64,000 nt of DNA from Bin127 sp965203505. GTDB taxonomy: Bacteria; Chloroflexota; Dehalococcoidia; Lucifugimonadales; Lucifugimonadaceae. The stretch covers positions 434,001-498,000 of the forward strand of contig OZ241880.1 of assembly GCA_965203505.1 (NCBI GenBank). Direction: 5' to 3'. Numbering within the stretch: position 1 is the stretch's first letter; each line of letters opens with the position of its first letter. The notes under the pieces were generated by a model. The model was not told the origin of the DNA. It made no database searches and saw only the letters and a program-made list of their open reading frames with translations. Of the stretch, positions 61,330-64,000 are shown piece after piece. The position numbers were made by a program, and so were the translations under genes.

Positions 61330-61713
61330 ATGCAAATTACACTCACCGGCGTTTTCGTAAGTGACCAAGACGAAGCTCTGAGGTTCTACACCGAGACTCT
61401 CGGCTTTGTGAAGAAGCATGACGTGCCCGTGGGGGAATTCAAGTGGCTTACCGTCGTCTCGCCCGATGACCCGGATGGGACGGAGCTTCTGCTTGAACCA
61501 AATGAAAACCCGGTAGCACATGTATATCAGAAAGGGATATTTGACCAAGGCATCCCAGCGCACTCCTTCAGTGTTACGGACATCTATGCAGAATACGAAA
61601 AATTGAAGTCACTGGGCGTAGCTTTTACGATGGAGCCGACAGAAATGGGCAACGTCACTATTGCGGTCTTTGACGACACCTGCGGCAACCTGATCCAGAT
61701 AATGCAGACGTGA
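61330..61713 (+). CDS. VOC-family protein (glyoxalase-like) in ArsR operon
   Basis: A 127-residue protein: ITLTGVFVSDQDEALRFYTE, TLGFVKKHDVPVG, WLTVVSPDDPDGTELLLEPN, FSVTDIYAEYEKLKSLGVAF and FDDTCGNLIQIMQ. This is the two-module VOC fold with Glu and the DPDG turn, typical of members regulated by a neighbouring ArsR protein. Substrate unknown; detoxification or antibiotic modification are family options. Confidence 0.92.
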   Translation: MQITLTGVFVSDQDEALRFYTETLGFVKKHDVPVGEFKWLTVVSPDDPDGTELLLEPNENPVAHVYQKGIFDQGIPAHSFSVTDIYAEYEKLKSLGVAFTMEPTEMGNVTIAVFDDTCGNLIQIMQT

Positions 61714-62127
61714 CGACTGGACGACGTCCGCGGAACCCCGCGGTAACACGTCCAGAGCCTCTGCCAGCCTCGACGCTTGAATAAAATCCTTGCGGAGCGG
61801 AGGAATCCTGACCAGGTCCTTCCGTAGTCCGGCGTTTCGGATATGGCTCTGCATCAGTTGCGATGAGGAGCACCGTGCTTTCCCGCTCGATGAAGTTCAC
61901 CGCCTCGCCCGCGCCGGCTGCCACGTCAGTCTCCAATCCGTCTCCGGTTTCCTCACCTGTTTCGGATCTGGCACTGACGGCCCCGGGAACTTCCACGCCA
62001 GCGCCTACGACGGAATCGATCTCCGGGGCCGGGGTCGAACCTGTTGCCGCGACCGTGTTCACGCCGATACCAGCCCTTGCCTGCTGTCTCACTGTGCCCA
62101 ACCCGGCGGACAAACGGGGCAATGCGG
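61714..62127. other. Region between the VOC gene and the META-domain gene
   Basis: About 410 bp. Overlapping open frames exist on both strands, but none has recognisable motifs, a good start site or natural composition. No RNA or terminator stands out. Confidence 0.45.
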
Positions 62128-62535
62128 CTACTTCGCAACCCGCTCGAAGACCAGTGTCTGCCCGCCTTCGCTGTGAAGGGTGAGCCGTTCTCCTGAGACC
62201 TCGAACCGCTGCACTGTCGCCAACGAGTCTTGCATCCGCTGTTCCTGTTGGAACAGCGCTTGGGATGGGCAACCCGCTTCCGTCCATGACAGGTCGTCAA
62301 GGCGCATCTCCGACTCCTGTACGCCGTATCTCGCCGAGTAAGAGTTGCAGCCCGTCCACCCCGTCATGTCCGTGGCGGTGGTGAACTCGGCAGATGGATC
62401 GCCCCCTACCACCTCGGCGGGAGCGTCGGCATTGCCCAGCGCGACCAACCGCCACTCCGTATCGGCCAACGGATTCCCTTCGCTGCCACAGGCCACTAGG
62501 AGAAACACGAAGCCAAGTAGAAGCCACCGCATCAT
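62128..62535 (-). CDS. META-domain (HslJ-like) lipoprotein
   Basis: A 135-residue exported protein. The start at 62535 is chosen because the sequence then begins MMRWLLLGFVFLLVACGSEG, a lipoprotein signal with lipobox LVAC. The mature part is a META domain: LADTEWRLVALGNADAPAEV, TGWTGCNSYSARYGVQ (the GCN.y..Y signature) and FEVSGERLTLHSEGGQTLVF. HslJ-like proteins are linked to envelope stress and antibiotic tolerance in other bacteria. Confidence 0.9.
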   Translation of the reverse strand: MMRWLLLGFVFLLVACGSEGNPLADTEWRLVALGNADAPAEVVGGDPSAEFTTATDMTGWTGCNSYSARYGVQESEMRLDDLSWTEAGCPSQALFQQEQRMQDSLATVQRFEVSGERLTLHSEGGQTLVFERVAK

Positions 62536-62682
62536 CCTTAACCTTTCAGTGTGCGGCCTTCTCTGAGCATCCATGCGTGCGGCCTTCCGCGTTTCTGCCT
62601 GCGTCCCTACGGGCTATGCCCGTTGCCTCACTATACGCCGCCTATACGTTTGAGGGTAAGGCTGTCGCTCTTCTTTTCCTCT

Positions 62683-63885
62683 TCACAATCCCCCCGGTCC
62701 CTGATTACCGGACTGATTGCCGGATCCCTCTTCCGAAGGGTCCTGCTCCTCTTCCGTGATCACCGCGACTTGGATGACCGTGACCGTGTAGGTCTTGGTA
62801 GTGACGCCGTCCTCGGCGGTTACGACCACGGGGATGTTCTTGTCCTCGTCCTGTGTCAGGGAAATCAGGACACTCAATCCATCAGGGTCGGGCCGTACGC
62901 CATCTACGGTAGTAGTTGCGCGGTAGTCAGTGGGGAAAGCGTAAACTGTCACGCTGGTCACGGTCCGGAGCACGTTTACCGTGTAATCGGTCGTGTCTGC
63001 ATCGAACGCAAGCTCGCCCGGCGAAATGTACAAACCCAGCAGACTCGCGTCGCTGGACTTCACACCCTCGACCGTGATCGTCGACTCCGGCGACCACGGG
63101 CTCACCCCCTTGTCGTAGGTGAGACCGCGGGACTTCACCCTGTAAGTGGATCCGCTGAACACCTCATGAGTATTCACGACCGGCTCGACTGAGTAAGTCG
63201 ATGAGGCCGGGACGGCCCATCGGGTATTCGCTCTGAACTTCCACGGACCGTCGTCTTTCTTGATGGCGGTGTCGTACCCGACGATGGGCGTGTTCCCGCA
63301 TGAGGCGGCCGACGGGCTGATCGACATGGAGCGGTTCGAGTCGTCCACTGTGAGCGTCGGTGCAGCCGAGGCGGTGCACGCAGAGTTCGTACCGACTATG
63401 TCCAGCGTGAAGGAGGGAGTCAGGGCGCTGTAGGTGGAGTCGTCGCTGCTGACGGTGTGTGTGATGCTGCCGGCGTCTTCGTCGTCCGCGGCTCCAGCGT
63501 AGGTAAAGACCTGCACCACCTGCACGTTGTTCCAGTTCTCGGGAGTGAAGGTCAGCGGTCCGTCGTGGCCGGTATTGACCCATATCGCGGACGAAGCGCT
63601 TGCGGGTGCGATGGTCACATTCGCGCTGGGCCGGGCCCCAAGCTTCACGAAGTAGTTGATCGACAGTCCCTCCGAGATGGTCATGCTGTTCGCACTGACA
63701 AGTTGCCCGCCGCTGCCGTCACTTAGAACGCCTTGCTTGACATAGAAGGCGACGGCAGACTCCTGAGCCACGGCTGGCTGGACCAGCGTCGCCAGAAGTG
63801 TCATCAGCGCCAGCAAGACGACGCCGGCCGTCATGACCGTCCACAAGAGACGGCGCGGCATTGAAATGAGCTCGGATTTCATCAT
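62683..63885 (-). CDS. Exported protein with cadherin-like beta-sandwich domain
   Basis: A 400-residue secreted protein starting behind GGAGGTGA at 63885. The signal peptide runs through LLWTVMTAGVVLLALMTLL to VAQESAVAF. The middle region has a repeat-like segment with TFTPENWNNVQVVQVFTYAG, a phrase common in large surface proteins, then a fibronectin-like part. Residues about 285-370 form a cadherin-like beta-sandwich (SLLGLYISPGELAFDADTTD, then YTVNVLRTVTSVTVYA). The Gly/Ser/Gln-rich tail has no LPxTG. Probably a cell-surface or matrix protein related in design to the protein at 3908. Confidence 0.8.
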   Translation of the reverse strand: MMKSELISMPRRLLWTVMTAGVVLLALMTLLATLVQPAVAQESAVAFYVKQGVLSDGSGGQLVSANSMTISEGLSINYFVKLGARPSANVTIAPASASSAIWVNTGHDGPLTFTPENWNNVQVVQVFTYAGAADDEDAGSITHTVSSDDSTYSALTPSFTLDIVGTNSACTASAAPTLTVDDSNRSMSISPSAASCGNTPIVGYDTAIKKDDGPWKFRANTRWAVPASSTYSVEPVVNTHEVFSGSTYRVKSRGLTYDKGVSPWSPESTITVEGVKSSDASLLGLYISPGELAFDADTTDYTVNVLRTVTSVTVYAFPTDYRATTTVDGVRPDPDGLSVLISLTQDEDKNIPVVVTAEDGVTTKTYTVTVIQVAVITEEEQDPSEEGSGNQSGNQGPGGL

Positions 63886-63912
63886 TGAATCACCTCCGCT
63901 TACCGGCCCTAC

Positions 63913-64000
63913 TCAATCTTGGCTCCAGCCGGTGCCGAAGACGTAGCCGTCATAACCCGCCACGAATACCCGCAGCGACTCGGACTCCACCCAGTCGCCG
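63913..64000 (-). CDS. C-terminal end of a gene continuing beyond the window
   Basis: The last 28 codons before a TGA at 63913 read DWVESESLRVFVAGYDGYVF then GTGWSQD. Too short for a family call; it probably belongs to the same secreted-protein cluster as its neighbour. Confidence 0.55.
   Translation of the reverse strand, partial: GDWVESESLRVFVAGYDGYVFGTGWSQD

Noticed and set aside
61863..62183. Ser/Pro/Thr-rich plus-strand ORF
   Set aside because: No ribosome binding site or motif, and it overlaps the META-domain gene on the other strand.

Overview
The window looks like a piece of a free-living bacterial chromosome of moderate GC. Three enolase-superfamily sugar-acid dehydratase genes, the DUF1800 / NHL-repeat / DUF1501 cluster, the split glycine decarboxylase and many PIN toxin modules together suggest a marine or sponge-associated Chloroflexota (SAR202-like). 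That assignment is inference; no rRNA or phylogenetic marker set is present to prove it.

Layout. 1-7.3 kb: the end of glycerol kinase, a VOC protein, a secreted esterase, the decayed tail of a sterol C24-methyltransferase gene, tRNA-Ala(GGC), and a large surface protein with cadherin-like domains and an LPETG C-terminal anchor. 7.3-11.2 kb: a 3,900-bp IS1595-family transposon with 40-bp inverted repeats. It carries a transposase, two CAP-domain proteins, two small proteins and a strikingly structured candidate RNA. 11.2-14.3 kb: a truncated membrane ORF and an MmeI-like single-chain restriction-modification enzyme. 14.6-21.4 kb: a leftward run gltA - midA-like - gcvT - gcvH - gcvPA - gcvPB, linking citrate synthase and the glycine cleavage system. 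21.6-24.2 kb: amidohydrolase, PIN toxin-antitoxin pair, HpcH/HpaI aldolase. 24.4-28.3 kb: a second, apparently identical copy of the transposon. It is flanked by a perfect 8-bp target duplication and splits an MNT-type nucleotidyltransferase gene exactly at its GS motif.

28.8-36.5 kb: thrS, a broken PIN gene, an enolase-superfamily pseudogene with two nonsense codons beside an intact paralogue, two more PIN toxin-antitoxin modules, an unknown winged-helix-like gene and a tRNA of uncertain identity. 36.5-44.1 kb: an N6-adenine DNA methylase-like protein, a frameshifted HTH antitoxin, a Rieske protein, small lipoprotein and membrane genes, a glycoside-hydrolase-like protein and a HEPN-like protein. 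44.2-49.6 kb: ileS, which carries a palindromic repeat inside its coding sequence, then a two-gene ATPase (DUF3696) operon that resembles a defence module. 49.7-54.7 kb: an NCS2 permease without a canonical start codon, a PIN/RHH module, a third dehydratase and a lone HSDR_N-like nuclease-fold protein. 54.9-58.6 kb: DUF1800, NHL-repeat and DUF1501 genes ending in a strong terminator. 58.7-60 kb: gene-free, hairpin-rich DNA. 60-64 kb: a squalene-cyclase-like protein divergent from an ArsR-VOC operon, a META-domain lipoprotein, and two cell-surface-type proteins.

The housekeeping blocks (glycine cleavage, citrate synthase, aminoacyl-tRNA synthetases) are intact. Between them lie accessory stretches full of toxin-antitoxin modules, restriction/defence genes, interspersed palindromes and decaying genes. 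The most unusual object is the duplicated transposon with its CAP-protein cargo and multi-helix RNA.
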